A DNA stretch of 64,000 bases. Source: Photorhabdus sp. CRCIA-P01 (GTDB lineage Bacteria; Pseudomonadota; Gammaproteobacteria; Enterobacterales; Enterobacteriaceae). Positions 9,332 through 23,574 of this stretch are shown here, one piece after another (within the stretch, counting starts at the first letter, position 1; each line of letters begins with the position of its first letter). A program made the position numbers and the translations under genes. The stretch spans positions 1-64,000 of the forward strand of contig NZ_NMQR01000006.1 of NCBI RefSeq assembly GCF_003545805.1, read 5' to 3'. A model generated the notes under the pieces. That model saw only the letters and a program-made list of their open reading frames with translations. It was not told the DNA's origin and did not search any database.

Positions 9332-10159
9332 TCAGCTCATTGGCATCCATCCAGGATCGGGATATTGATATTTAAATCCTAATTCCTGACAAATACGACT
9401 GCCATCAACAGTCCTACTTCCCACCTGAATTTCTTCTCTGGCAAATTCAGGTGGAACTAAATCAAGCTGATTACTGGCCTTAGGATAAAATTCAGCTTTG
9501 GTTGGATGAACAGGCGCACATAAATTATAAATATTCCCACCTTCACTCTTCTGAATTAATAGGTTAATGGCTGAAATAACATCATCCTGATGAACTAAAT
9601 TGACCGGTTGATTACCCCCTTTAACTCCCTTTTTCCCCGCCAGAAAACGCCCGGCATGACGACCACTGCCTACCAAACCGGCTAAACGCAAAATATCAAC
9701 AGAAATATTTGGCAGTTTGTGCAACCAATTCTCTAATTCAACCAATGCCTGAGCGGAAAGTGTTTCAGGGCAAAAAGGCGCATCTTCATTGAGATTGCCA
9801 GCAACAAAACCATAAACAGAAGTAGAACTGGTGAAAATAATCCTTGGCACAGAGTATGAGAGAGCCGTATCGACAATTAACTGAACTGCCCTAACATAGT
9901 TATAACTGCCACCAGCAGTGTGGCTTGCCGGTAAAGTGATAATCAGCACATCGGCTACCATCAGTTGCTCTAAATCATCAAGTGCGCAATTGATCTGAGG
10001 TTCCAGTTGTAACAAATAACATTCGATACCAGACATACGTGCTGCCTCTACACCATCTGGCGTCGTTTTACTGCCAACAACCTGCATACTACTGCGACTC
10101 AATGCCTTGGCTAATGGCATCCCCAACCAACCCAGACCAATAATGGAAACTTTTTTCAT
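9332..10159 (-). CDS. yeeZ: NAD(P)-binding epimerase-like protein YeeZ
   Basis: Atypical short-chain/NAD-dependent epimerase family protein of unknown substrate, 275 residues. The Rossmann motif GLGWLGMPLA lies at about residues 8-17. It is followed by GSKTTPDGVEAARMSGI, the TSSTSVYG block near 115, DILRLAGLVGSGRH near 155 and the C-terminal QELGFKYQYPDPGWMP, all as in E. coli YeeZ. I chose ATG 10159 because AGGAG stands just before it; an in-frame ATG 15 bases upstream lacks this. As in E. coli it lies beside the his operon, divergent from the hisL leader. The usual catalytic Tyr-x3-Lys is not obvious. Confidence 0.88.
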   Translation of the reverse strand: MKKVSIIGLGWLGMPLAKALSRSSMQVVGSKTTPDGVEAARMSGIECYLLQLEPQINCALDDLEQLMVADVLIITLPASHTAGGSYNYVRAVQLIVDTALSYSVPRIIFTSSTSVYGFVAGNLNEDAPFCPETLSAQALVELENWLHKLPNISVDILRLAGLVGSGRHAGRFLAGKKGVKGGNQPVNLVHQDDVISAINLLIQKSEGGNIYNLCAPVHPTKAEFYPKASNQLDLVPPEFAREEIQVGSRTVDGSRICQELGFKYQYPDPGWMPMS

Positions 10160-10443
10160 CACCACTCCTGCCATGCCTGATATTACTTTGATTATGCAAA
10201 CAATCCGAACATTAAGCCACTGTTATTATTGATACTGTATTTCTTCCATAGAAAACAATATTTCAAGTAAAAACAAAACATTATTACAATATAAATTTAC
10301 TGTTAAAAAAATAGATTGCTTTTAGGCCGTCAAATCGTATAGGTTGAATAGCAAGCAAAAAATTTAACCTCTGTTGGTCAGTGAATAAAAGCAACCGGCA
10401 GCAAACAGTCACCGATAGCAATAATAAATAAAGAGAAATCATT

Positions 10444-10491
10444 ATGATCCGCATTCAATTTAGCCATTACCATCATCATCATCCTGATTAG
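10444..10491 (+). CDS. hisL: his operon leader peptide HisL
   Basis: Fifteen-residue leader MIRIQFSHYHHHHPD with five His codons, four in a row. Ribosome stalling there when charged tRNA-His is scarce should prevent terminator formation downstream. It matches the E. coli HisL layout, whose peptide also ends HPD. AAAGAGAAA precedes the start. Confidence 0.93.
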   Translation: MIRIQFSHYHHHHPD

Positions 10492-10512
10492 TCTTTCAGG
10501 CGGTTGTGTGCT

Positions 10513-10535
10513 GGAAGACGTTTAACAGGTCTTCC
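10513..10535 (+). promoter_or_regulatory. his leader pause/antiterminator arm
   Basis: GGAAGAC / GTCTTCC forms a 7-bp hairpin after hisL. The downstream arm CTTCCG can instead pair with CGGAAG at 10562-10567, which is part of the terminator stem. This provides the alternative folds expected of an attenuator. Confidence 0.65.
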
Positions 10536-10553
10536 GGTGGCATGAATGCGATA

Positions 10554-10588
10554 AAAACCCTCGGAAGGATCCTTCCGGGGGTTTTTTT
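10554..10588 (+). terminator. his attenuator terminator
   Basis: AAAACCC and CGGAAGG pair with CCTTCCG and GGGTTTT around a short loop, followed by seven T. This is a classic intrinsic terminator 29 bases before hisG. Confidence 0.92.
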
Positions 10589-10616
10589 ATGTTTTCGATT
10601 TTAAGTGGGGATAAAA

Positions 10617-11516
10617 ATGTTAGATAAATCACGTTTACGTATCGCAATGCAGAAATCAGGCCGATTAAGCGAGGATTCACGAGAATTACTGGCTCGCTGT
10701 GGTATTAAAATTAATCTGCAACAACAGCGCTTAATCGCATTCGCGGAAAATATGCCAATTGATATCTTGCGGGTACGTGATGACGATATTCCAGGGTTGG
10801 TTATGGATGGCGTCGTCGATCTGGGTATTATCGGTGAAAACGTGCTGGAAGAAGAGCTATTAAGCCGTCGCGCTCAAGGAGAAGATCCACGTTATTTCAC
10901 TTTACGCCGTCTTGATTTCGGCACTTGTCACCTTTCACTGGCCGCTCCTCTAGACTACAACTATACTGGCGTCGAATGTTTACAAAATGCCCGTATCGCA
11001 ACCTCTTACCCTCACCTGTTAAAACGTTATCTCGATCAGAAAAAAATCCACTTTAAATCCTGTCTGCTAAATGGCTCAGTTGAAGTTGCTCCCCGCGCCG
11101 GGTTAGCAGATGCCATCTGCGATCTGGTTTCAACTGGCGCAACACTGGAAGCGAATGGTCTGCGGGAAGTAGAAATTATCTACCGTTCCAAAGCCTGTCT
11201 TATTCAACGTGATGGTGAAATGCCCGCCGATAAGCAGCAATTGATTGAGAAACTGATGACCCGTATCCAAGGGGTGATTCAGGCCCGTGAATCCAAATAC
11301 ATCATGTTGCACGCACCCAGTGCAAAACTCGAAGAAGTGATTGCTCTGCTACCAGGGGCAGAACGGCCAACAATTCTACCACTGGCGGGGGATCAGAACC
11401 GCGTTGCCATGCACATGGTGAGCAGTGAAACACTGTTTTGGGAAACAATGGAGAAGCTTAAATCCCTTGGCGCCAGCTCCATTTTAGTTTTGCCGATCGA
11501 AAAAATGATGGAGTAA
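10617..11516 (+). CDS. hisG: ATP phosphoribosyltransferase HisG
   Basis: First step of histidine synthesis: condenses ATP and PRPP, and is feedback-inhibited by histidine. The product is 299 residues, the same as E. coli HisG (long form with its own C-terminal regulatory domain). It starts [25 protein letters not shown]-site-like [18 protein letters not shown] lies near residue 170, and the regulatory domain with [18 protein letters not shown] is near 255. I start at ATG 10617 rather than the in-frame GTG 10605, which falls in the ribosome site. First structural gene behind the attenuator, 6 bases before hisD. Confidence 0.96.
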   Translation: MLDKSRLRIAMQKSGRLSEDSRELLARCGIKINLQQQRLIAFAENMPIDILRVRDDDIPGLVMDGVVDLGIIGENVLEEELLSRRAQGEDPRYFTLRRLDFGTCHLSLAAPLDYNYTGVECLQNARIATSYPHLLKRYLDQKKIHFKSCLLNGSVEVAPRAGLADAICDLVSTGATLEANGLREVEIIYRSKACLIQRDGEMPADKQQLIEKLMTRIQGVIQARESKYIMLHAPSAKLEEVIALLPGAERPTILPLAGDQNRVAMHMVSSETLFWETMEKLKSLGASSILVLPIEKMME

Positions 11517-13957
<2,441 letters not shown>

Positions 13958-13958
<1 letters not shown>

Positions 13959-15024
13959 TGAACCAGAAACTCCTTTTTATTGATCGGGATGGCACGCTGA
14001 TCACAGAACCGCCAACAGATTTTCAGGTTGATCGTCTGGATAAACTGGCACTGGAAACCGAGGTTATTCCTGCTCTGCTTGCTCTGCAAAAATCGGGGTT
14101 CAAGCTGATTATGATCACCAATCAGGATGGCCTTGGCACAGATAGTTTTCCATTAGAACAGTTTGAACCGCCGCATAACCTGATGATGCAGATTTTCAGT
14201 TCTCAAGGCATCCATTTTGATGAAGTTTTAATCTGCCCTCACAAACCAGAAGAGAACTGTTATTGCCGTAAACCAAACATAAAATTGGTGGAAAAATATC
14301 TGGCAGAAGGCTTGATGGATACCGCTAACAGCTATGTGATTGGTGACCGGGAAACCGATCTGCAACTGGCAAAAAATATGGGCATTCAGGGGTTACGTTA
14401 TCATCCGAAAAACCTTGGCTGGTCTGCCATCAGTGAACAACTAACCCGTAAAGATCGCCACGCTCACATTCAACGTGTCACTAAAGAGACATCCATCAAT
14501 ATTGACGTTTGGCTCGATCATGAAGGTGGCAACGATATCAATACCGGTGTCGGGTTCTTTGACCATATGTTGGATCAAATTGCTACTCACGGTGGCTTCC
14601 GCATGCATGTTCAGGTTAAAGGCGATCTCTGTATTGATGATCACCACACCGTTGAAGACACCGGTCTGGCATTGGGAGAAGCATTGAAACTGGCTCTGGG
14701 AGATAAACGGGGCATCTGCCGCTTTGGTTTTGTGTTGCCAATGGATGAATGCCTTGCCCGCTGTGCTCTCGATATCTCCGGTCGCCCTCATCTGGAATAT
14801 AAAGCTGAATTCAAACACCAGAGGGTGGGTGATCTGAGTACTGAAATGATCGAGCACTTCTTTCGTTCACTCTCTTATACAATGGCCTGTACACTGCATC
14901 TAAAAACAAAAGGCAGCAACGATCATCACAGAGCAGAAAGCCTGTTTAAAGCCTTTGGCCGAGCACTGCGTCAGGCGATTCGGGTAGAAGGCGATACATT
15001 GCCTAGTTCCAAAGGAGTTCTGTG

Positions 15025-15025
<1 letters not shown>
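13958..15025 (+). CDS. hisB: Bifunctional histidinol-phosphatase / imidazoleglycerol-phosphate dehydratase HisB
   Basis: Two enzymes on one chain, 355 residues as in E. coli. The N-terminal HAD-type phosphatase has the nucleophile motif FIDRDGTL at about 7-14 and a zinc-type [14 protein letters not shown] loop near 90-105. The C-terminal dehydratase has repeated metal-binding histidine motifs such as [15 protein letters not shown] and [10 protein letters not shown] near 195-235 and [12 protein letters not shown] near 325. TGATG overlap with hisC suggests translational coupling, and the end overlaps the hisH start in the same way. It catalyses the sixth and eighth steps of the pathway. Confidence 0.96.
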
Positions 15026-17124
<2,099 letters not shown>

Positions 17125-17131
<7 letters not shown>

Positions 17132-17730
17132 CCGCACAACAAATCGAAAAACTGGATTGGGAAAAAGTTGCTTATATGATGCCGGTTATTGTGCAACATG
17201 CTATATCCGGCGATGTCCTCATGATGGGCTATATGAATAAAGAAGCACTGAATATTACTATCAGTTCAGGCAAAATCACTTTCTTTTCCCGCAGTAAACA
17301 ACGTCTATGGACCAAAGGTGAAAACTCCGGCCATTTTCTTAATTTGGTCAATCTCTATCCTGATTGTGACAATGATACCCTGTTGGCACTCGCTGACCCA
17401 ACCGGCCCTACCTGCCATTTTGGCACACCCAGTTGCTTTGCTCCGGCACAAACTGAATGGGGATTTCTCTATCAGCTTGAAAAATTGCTGGCAAGTCGCA
17501 AAACAGCCGACCCTGACCACTCATACACCGCAAAGTTATATGCCAGCGGTACTAAACGAATCGCTCAGAAAGTAGGTGAAGAAGGGTTGGAAACGGCTTT
17601 GGCAGCGGCAGTTAATAATAAAGAGGAGCTAACGAATGAAGCAGCAGACCTGATATATCACTTAATGGTTCTACTACAGGATCAAGATTTGGATCTTAGT
17701 TCCGTCATTCGTCGATTACGGGAAAGATGA
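17125..17730 (+). CDS. hisI: Bifunctional phosphoribosyl-AMP cyclohydrolase / phosphoribosyl-ATP pyrophosphatase HisI
   Basis: Carries out steps two and three of histidine synthesis; 201 residues (also called HisIE). The N-terminal cyclohydrolase half has [19 protein letters not shown] near 52-70 and metal ligands in [10 protein letters not shown] and [12 protein letters not shown]. The C-terminal pyrophosphatase helix domain has [29 protein letters not shown] near 132-160. The start is TTG 17125, overlapping the hisF stop by seven bases, which gives the expected [15 protein letters not shown] terminus. It is the last gene of the operon; an inverted repeat follows at 17821. Confidence 0.95.
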
Positions 17731-17820
17731 GTCAGGTGTCTGGTTGATTTCAGATCCTTATCCCGTCAACACGGTTGATTTTCCATTTACACCAGTGTCA
17801 CCATTGAAAAACAACTTCGT

Positions 17821-17856
17821 CTGAAAATAGTTGATTTGAAAATCAGCTATCTTCAG
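17821..17856 (+). terminator. Long inverted repeat after the his operon
   Basis: CTGAAAATAGTTGATT pairs with AATCAGCTATCTTCAG (two mismatches) around a 4-base loop, 90 bases after hisI. No U-run follows, so a role as transcript end is likely but unproven. Confidence 0.4.
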
Positions 17857-17929
17857 ATGCAACCCATTATAGGTTTGTAGGGAGGTAATCGATTCTGCAT
17901 TAAATTAAAAAGATAGGAATTTGAACGAA

Positions 17930-18361
17930 AAGCCTTGATACGGATTAGCGTATGGGGTTGAGAGGCGATTTCGTACTACCCGGTGGAATTGATAATTTCT
18001 ATTATATTATGCGTTTGATTTGGATAAATTAACGGATACTTGGAGTAAATATAAATGGTTCGACAGTGTTGATATTACAATAACTCATCCTAATTTTGCT
18101 ATTTTTAATCGTAGTGACTCTCCATAAATCTAATTAATTATCATTTAAATGGAATTCTGGTAATTAATCTGAACTCTGAATAAAAAATTGAACTAATTGC
18201 TTATTCCAATATCAAAACTTTCACCTCCAAAAACCGATCTTATTTAGAAAATAGATTTGTATGGTGTTGGTGTGAAATGGTACTGGAATCGTATCGAAAG
18301 TGATATATATACGGGTTACTATTTTCATGATGAACTTTACATTTGTTACAGCAAAAAATAA
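17930..18361 (+). pseudogene. Degraded gene remnant between hisI and the nucleotidase gene
   Basis: No intact frame, but stretches read like protein in changing frames. GDFVLPGGIDNFYY lies near 17964-18008, then YAFDLDKLTDTWSKYKWFD continues to a stop at 18126, then GVGVKWYWNRIESDIYTGYY to a stop at 18361. The Trp/Tyr-rich, well-formed segments broken by frameshifts suggest a decayed gene of unknown family. Chance is possible, as the pieces are short. Confidence 0.35.
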
Positions 18362-18411
18362 GATGTGATTAACTGTCTAGAACACAAAATCAATACCAAG
18401 AGATAAACAAG

Positions 18412-20049
18412 ATGAATAATAAATATAAATTAATTTCTTTGGCGATTAGTAGTGCCCTGTTAGCCGGATGTGTCATTAAACCCGATCATAATAAAGCAGA
18501 TATTATTGATGTTCGTGTCCTGGCTATGAACGATTTTCATGGTGCGCTGAAAGCACCAAATCCCAATAAACCCGGCGGCATTGAACATATGTCCACGCTA
18601 ATCAAGGAACTAAAGAAAGAGAAACCTAACAATATTGTTGTTGGCGCTGGTGATATGATCGGTGCAAGTCCATTACTCTCTTCAATGTTCCATGATGAAC
18701 CAACAATTGAAACGCTATCCAAAGTAGGTTTGGAAGCAACTGCTGTTGGCAATCATGAGTTTGATAAAGGTAAGAATGAACTGCTGCGTAAACAGAATGG
18801 CGGCTGTCATCCTGTGACTGGTTGTCAGGGGCCAAAGCCATTTCCGGGAGCTAAATTCCAGTATCTGGCAGCAAATGTCACCGTCAATCAAACGGGTAAG
18901 ACACTATTTCCTGCATATATCATTAAAAAATTTGAAGGCGTTCCAATGGCTTTCATTGGCCTGACTCTGGAAGATACTCCAGAGATCGTGACACCAAGCG
19001 GAACCGAAGGTTTGAGCTTCGCTAACGAAGTTAAAACCATTAATACTTTGGTACCTGAGCTACAGAAACAAGGTGTTAAAGCAATAGGCGTTCTGATTCA
19101 TGAAGGTGCTGAACAAAAAAGTGATGGCGAGCCGATTAATGCGAATGCCTGCAATGCTTTAACCGGTGAAGTGTTGGATATTGTTAACCAATTGGATAAA
19201 GAGATTGATTTTGTTATTACTGGTCACACTCATCAAGCGTATAACTGTGTAATTAATGGTAAGCCAGTCACCTCTGCACAGGCTAATGGCGCGTTAATAA
19301 CTAGCTTGGATCTAAAACTGGACAAATCCACTCAGGATATTGTGGATTTTAAAGCGGAAAATATTTGGGTTGATAACCATAAATATGAAAAAGATCCAGA
19401 AGTGACTAAAGTATTGGATATATATGAAAAAATAGCCGCGCCATTGGCAAACCGGGTTATTGGTAAGTTGGATAGCGATCTGAATAGGAAAACTAATCGT
19501 GCTGGTGAATCTTCACTGGGTAAAGTAGTCGCAGATGCCCATTTGTATACTGCTGCACTTAAAGAGAATGGTGGCGCCCAAATTGCATTTATTAACAGCG
19601 GCGGTATTCGTGCTGACATGACCGGTGGTGAAGTAACTTACAATGCTATCTACGCTGTTCAGCCATTCTCTAATATATTATTAACCAAGACACTAACGGG
19701 TGAACAAATTAAACATCTGCTGGAACAACAATGGGATCGTTCACGTTCGCAAATCTTGGCGGTTTCTCATAGTTTTGAATATCAGTGGGATAGCACCAAA
19801 CCAGTAGGCGATCGTGTTATTACCCGCTCGATGAAAATCAATGGTGAACCCGTTGAATTAAATGGAAAATACCGTGTGGCTGCTAACGAATTTCTGGCAA
19901 CAGGGGGAAGTAACTTCTCTGTGTTTAACGAGGGTATTGATCCTGTATATAGCGTGCCTGATGTTGATGCTGTAATAAAATATTTCGCTGAAAAATCCCC
20001 CGTTGCTTATCCTAAGCAAGATCGCATCATTAATGTGAACGAAGAATAA
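18412..20049 (+). CDS. Lipoprotein 5'-nucleotidase / metallophosphoesterase (UshA-like)
   Basis: A 545-residue member of the bacterial 5'-nucleotidase family, which hydrolyses extracellular nucleotides to nucleosides. The lipobox LLAGC puts the lipidated Cys at 20, so it is probably anchored in the outer or inner membrane. The calcineurin-like domain shows AMNDFHG near 38-44, GAGDMIGAS near 80, GNHEFDKG near 113 and GHTHQAYN near 270. The C-terminal substrate domain has INSGGIRADMTGGEVTY near 397 and FLATGGSNFSVF near 503. It is a single gene with its own spacing, oriented away from its neighbours' strands. It differs from classical UshA in being a lipoprotein, so a UshA symbol is not justified. 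Confidence 0.88.
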   Translation: MNNKYKLISLAISSALLAGCVIKPDHNKADIIDVRVLAMNDFHGALKAPNPNKPGGIEHMSTLIKELKKEKPNNIVVGAGDMIGASPLLSSMFHDEPTIETLSKVGLEATAVGNHEFDKGKNELLRKQNGGCHPVTGCQGPKPFPGAKFQYLAANVTVNQTGKTLFPAYIIKKFEGVPMAFIGLTLEDTPEIVTPSGTEGLSFANEVKTINTLVPELQKQGVKAIGVLIHEGAEQKSDGEPINANACNALTGEVLDIVNQLDKEIDFVITGHTHQAYNCVINGKPVTSAQANGALITSLDLKLDKSTQDIVDFKAENIWVDNHKYEKDPEVTKVLDIYEKIAAPLANRVIGKLDSDLNRKTNRAGESSLGKVVADAHLYTAALKENGGAQIAFINSGGIRADMTGGEVTYNAIYAVQPFSNILLTKTLTGEQIKHLLEQQWDRSRSQILAVSHSFEYQWDSTKPVGDRVITRSMKINGEPVELNGKYRVAANEFLATGGSNFSVFNEGIDPVYSVPDVDAVIKYFAEKSPVAYPKQDRIINVNEE

Positions 20050-20162
20050 TTAATAACTTATTCAAATCGATCCAGTAACCGGATGGTACTTTTTTGGGTC
20101 ACTTCATAGTATCGCGGATCTATTTAGTTAATCGTCTATTGAAACCCGTAACGTGCTACGAG

Positions 20163-20233
20163 GTCGCCTGACAATATAAACATTCTGCACGAAAAACGAC
20201 TATCAGGCGACGTATACGTCTACGTCGCCTTTT
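20163..20233 (+). terminator. Three-arm hairpin region after the nucleotidase gene
   Basis: AGGCGACGTA (20205-20214) pairs perfectly with TACGTCGCCT (20221-20230), followed by TTT. The same left arm can instead pair with GTCGCCTGA at 20163-20171. The first is a good terminator for the nucleotidase transcript. Confidence 0.6.
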
Positions 20234-20296
20234 AGTGACTGCTCCTCACCCAATTGGGCATAGATATCTACACAAAATAAAATGAAAATTTACACA

Positions 20297-21445
20297 TCAC
20301 ATGGCCGCTTTAAAGATCGAAACAATTTCTTCATGGGTAGCTTGAGTGGGATTAGTCAAACAACATATATCTTTCAAGGCATTAGTTGCCAACATGGGTA
20401 AATCTTCTAGTTTGACATTCAATTCCGCTAAACCCGACGGAATACCAATATCTTTTAATAAGTTACGAATTTCAGCAATGCATGCCGCAGCCCCTTGCTG
20501 ATCATTCATAGCACTTACATCTATCCCCATCGCAACGGCAATATCTTTCAAACGACTCGCAACCGCTTTGGCATTGAACTCTTGAACGTGTGGCAACAAA
20601 ATGGCATTACATACCCCATGCGGCAAATCATAAGTACCACCCAATTGATGAGACATGGCGTGAACATATCCCAGTAATGCACTATTAAACGCCATGCCCG
20701 CCAAGAATTGTGCATAGGCCATGTTTTCACGTGCTTCTATATTGTTCCCATCTGCGACTGCCTGGCGTAAAGAATGACTAATCATCGTGATCGCTTTCAG
20801 TGCACAAGCATCGGTTATTGGATTGGACATTTTAGAGAGGTAAGCTTCAACCGCATGCGTCATTGCGTCCATTCCGGTTGCGGCAGTTAACCCTTTCGGC
20901 ATGCCCACCATCAATTCTGGATCGTTTACAGACAAAACAGGTGTTATTTTCTTATCAGCAATGGCCATTTTAATATGGCTCTCAGTATCGGTAATGACAC
21001 AGAAACGTGACATTTCTGACGCAGTACCCGCAGTAGTATTGACTGAGATTAATGGCAAATGCGGTTTAGATGAACGACCAATACCGACATAATCCCGGAT
21101 ATCTCCCCCATTAGCAGCGACCAACACAATCGCTTTTGCACAATCATGTGGCGAACCACCACCTAAGGAAATAACGCAATCGCTATTATGCTGACGCAGC
21201 ATATCCAAACCTTCCTCAACGTTAACTGTCGTCGGATTCGGATTGGTACTATCATAAACCGCACTCTCAATATCAACATCAGATAATAAAGCTTGAATTT
21301 TTGCTACTACTCCAATTTCATTTAAAACCCGATCAGTCACAATCAATGCTCGCTTATAACCATCACTTTTCATTGCATTTACTGCTTCAACCAGACAGCC
21401 CACACCAAGCATATTTACTGATGGCATAAAAAAATTTGTAGTCAT
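20297..21445 (-). CDS. yiaY: Iron-containing alcohol dehydrogenase YiaY
   Basis: NAD-dependent group III (Fe-type) alcohol dehydrogenase, 382 residues, the usual length. It shows the nucleotide-binding [14 protein letters not shown] near 95-108 and [18 protein letters not shown] near 138-155. Metal-ligand region [14 protein letters not shown] lies near 194-207 and [20 protein letters not shown] near 263-282, carrying the Asp and three His expected to bind iron. The match to E. coli YiaY extends to the end ([18 protein letters not shown]). The physiological substrate is unknown. It is divergent from yeaK; the 297-base spacer is AT-rich. Confidence 0.88.
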   Translation of the reverse strand: MTTNFFMPSVNMLGVGCLVEAVNAMKSDGYKRALIVTDRVLNEIGVVAKIQALLSDVDIESAVYDSTNPNPTTVNVEEGLDMLRQHNSDCVISLGGGSPHDCAKAIVLVAANGGDIRDYVGIGRSSKPHLPLISVNTTAGTASEMSRFCVITDTESHIKMAIADKKITPVLSVNDPELMVGMPKGLTAATGMDAMTHAVEAYLSKMSNPITDACALKAITMISHSLRQAVADGNNIEARENMAYAQFLAGMAFNSALLGYVHAMSHQLGGTYDLPHGVCNAILLPHVQEFNAKAVASRLKDIAVAMGIDVSAMNDQQGAAACIAEIRNLLKDIGIPSGLAELNVKLEDLPMLATNALKDICCLTNPTQATHEEIVSIFKAAM

Positions 21446-21742
21446 TATTGATAATTCCTTAATATTAAAATAGTTTTAGAATGAAAATATATAAAAATTA
21501 AAATTTAAAAATCACCTAATGGAACTACAGATCATTCTCTTGCAACAAACATAAATAATAGTTCTATTTAAACCACATAATTCAAAAAATATAAATATAT
21601 CTCGATAGAGTTAGATAATGTTTATTAAAATAGATATTTGATAATTTCCCTATTGGTAATATATGCAATTGGCAATATAATAAATACAATAATCTAGAAG
21701 ATTAATATATCAATTCACCAAGTTATTACTTAGGAGTTTATT

Positions 21743-22234
21743 TTGTCCTCTAACGAAATATTTAACCGCCTGACCACATTACTGGATAATCATCATGCCA
21801 GCTATCGGGTGATGGAACATCCAACCGCCGGACGTTCTGAAGAGGTTGCCAAAATTCGTGGTACACAACTTGGACAAGGAGCAAAAGGATTAGTTTGCCA
21901 TGTTAAGGGAGAAGGGTTTCGCCAATATGTACTCGCTGTATTGCCTGCGGATCAACAAGCAGACCTCTCTTCACTGGCAAAGCAGATCGGAGGCAACCGC
22001 GCCTCACTGGCAAGTCCTAAGGAAGTTTTTGAACTGACTCAATGTGTGTTTGGTGCTATTCCACCTTTTAGTTTCCATCCAGATCTGAAACTGGTTGCAG
22101 ACCCTTTATTATTTGAACGTTTTGATGAACTGGCTTTTAATGCCGGCAGCCTTGAACGCTCAGTGATTCTTAACACCCAAGATTATCACCGAATTGCACA
22201 ACCTGAATTGGTGATTTTTCGGCGGGTAGAATAA
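21743..22234 (+). CDS. yeaK: YeaK, mischarged aminoacyl-tRNA deacylase (YbaK/ProX family)
   Basis: Single-domain trans-editing factor of the YbaK/EbsC family. E. coli YeaK hydrolyses Ser- and Thr-type mischarged tRNAs. The product is 163 residues. Signature segments are IRGTQLGQGAKGLVCHVKG near 39-57 (with the conserved Lys), IGGNRASLASPKEV near 84 and VFGAIPPFSFHPDLKLVADPLLFERFDELAFNAG near 101-134. The start is TTG 21743, seven bases after TAGGAG; no ATG gives the full N terminus. An AAATAGCCTAT hairpin follows. Confidence 0.88.
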   Translation: MSSNEIFNRLTTLLDNHHASYRVMEHPTAGRSEEVAKIRGTQLGQGAKGLVCHVKGEGFRQYVLAVLPADQQADLSSLAKQIGGNRASLASPKEVFELTQCVFGAIPPFSFHPDLKLVADPLLFERFDELAFNAGSLERSVILNTQDYHRIAQPELVIFRRVE

Positions 22235-22261
22235 ATACCATTGCGAAAAATGATATTTATC

Positions 22262-22287
22262 AAATAGCCTATAAAAATAGGCTATTT
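22262..22287 (+). terminator. Terminator-like hairpin after yeaK
   Basis: Perfect 11-bp stem AAATAGCCTAT / ATAGGCTATTT around AAAA, 27 bases past the stop. The following 440 bases to 22727 are AT-rich leader or promoter sequence with no convincing gene. Confidence 0.65.
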
Positions 22288-22727
22288 AAGATAATATTTT
22301 AAACATACCCATTTAAAGTAGTAACTACCCAGCCTCCATAAGTTTATATCACTAGATAAAGTCATTATTATTGCTACATTATATAAACATTAAACAGAGA
22401 GGTATAATTATCAAATACCATGAATATCTAATTATTCACTACTGAGTCATATACAAAAAATTATCAATTACATTAGGGGATAATCCCCTACCCAAATGAA
22501 GATATCTTTTGATAGGAATTTTCAATTATTTTTAATTTCAGAATCTTTATTTCAATCATCAGCACAAAATGATATGTCAATTATATTAATGTTGTATTGG
22601 CAACAATTTAATATGCCTATTCATTATATTTTATTAAATACAAGAACCCACACTCATTGTATTCTCATATCGCTTTCAAAAAGAAAGATGACGTTTTTTT
22701 AAAATAAAATTTAAGGAATAGAAAAAT

Positions 22728-23348
22728 ATGACTAATAAGCTAGTTACAGGTGCAACTTTTTTCGATAGAAAATACTTTCTGGGTGAAGCGCACCATTATC
22801 CAGAAAATGATATCATTATTCCATTGCCTTATGATCTCAACGATAGATTCCGCTCAGTAAGAATTGGAACGCTATCAAAAGTCTATGCATGGCGTCATCA
22901 GAGTAATTGTGAACCCGGTCAACGCTATCGTGAATGGGAATACGATCATCCAGATATTGATAGAGAAATTAGAGGATTATCTAAGTTCAAAGTGGCACCA
23001 AAAGATACCTGCCTAGTTGCATTAAGACTGATTGATGATACTTATTCAGGTATTAGATTCTCAATGTTCACGAATACACATTGCGTGGGTCCAGTTGAAA
23101 CAACAACTGATGATGATTATGCACTGGTTGGTATACTGCCATTTGAGACCGAGTTAGTTACTGCGATTGCAATAAGAAATACCAGCACCGGAGTATATAT
23201 TAATAACGGATCATTCTATTTCTATCGTGATGCAAATGGTGTTGTTACTATTGATGAGAAAGCTAATTTCCCTAAAAATCTCAGAATAGTGAATGTAGGT
23301 GGTAATCGTTTTGATATTCATATTATCAGTACCGATTTTTCTCACTAA
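22728..23348 (+). CDS. Beta/gamma-crystallin-like protein, copy 1
   Basis: A 206-residue protein without signal peptide or membrane segment. Residues 8-48 fit a beta/gamma-crystallin Greek key. The aromatic corner is TFFDRKYFLGEAHHYPENDI. The calcium-site-like NDRFRSVRIG follows the D-x-x-S-S pattern, except that Arg replaces the first Ser. A conserved WEYDHPDIDREIRGLSKFKV follows, and the C-terminal half is a second beta-rich region ending NRFDIHIISTD. The start follows AAGGAATAG. It is a paralogue of the gene at 24196, and the similarity continues into the 3' hairpin. Function is unknown; a cytoplasmic structural, stress or toxin-accessory role would be guesswork. Confidence 0.75.
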   Translation: MTNKLVTGATFFDRKYFLGEAHHYPENDIIIPLPYDLNDRFRSVRIGTLSKVYAWRHQSNCEPGQRYREWEYDHPDIDREIRGLSKFKVAPKDTCLVALRLIDDTYSGIRFSMFTNTHCVGPVETTTDDDYALVGILPFETELVTAIAIRNTSTGVYINNGSFYFYRDANGVVTIDEKANFPKNLRIVNVGGNRFDIHIISTDFSH

Positions 23349-23417
23349 TCCGATCATAATGTAACGATAGTTAACCTCGTTTTCAGACAGGCTACGTTCT
23401 GAAAATTTAAGCAACGC

Positions 23418-23447
23418 CGTTGCGGAATATCATCAAAAACCGCAACG
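23418..23447 (+). terminator. Hairpin after crystallin-like copy 1
   Basis: Stem CGTTGCGG / CCGCAACG with a 14-base loop. The same hairpin follows copy 2, so the duplication included the 3' end. Confidence 0.6.
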
Positions 23448-23450
23448 GTG

Positions 23451-23574
23451 TATACCCTTCATCTTTCTGCTGCTTTGTTGGCTGCTTTCACTCACCCCAG
23501 TCACATAGTTATCTATGCTCCTGGGGATTCGTTCACTTGCCGCCTCGCTGCAACTCGAAATCTATTAGGTATAT
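23451..23574. repeat. ERIC repeat 5
   Basis: Near full-length copy in the opposite orientation to repeats 2-4, inserted directly after the hairpin of crystallin-like copy 1 and separating the two paralogues. The sequence 23575-24195 is AT-rich with no gene seen. Confidence 0.9.
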
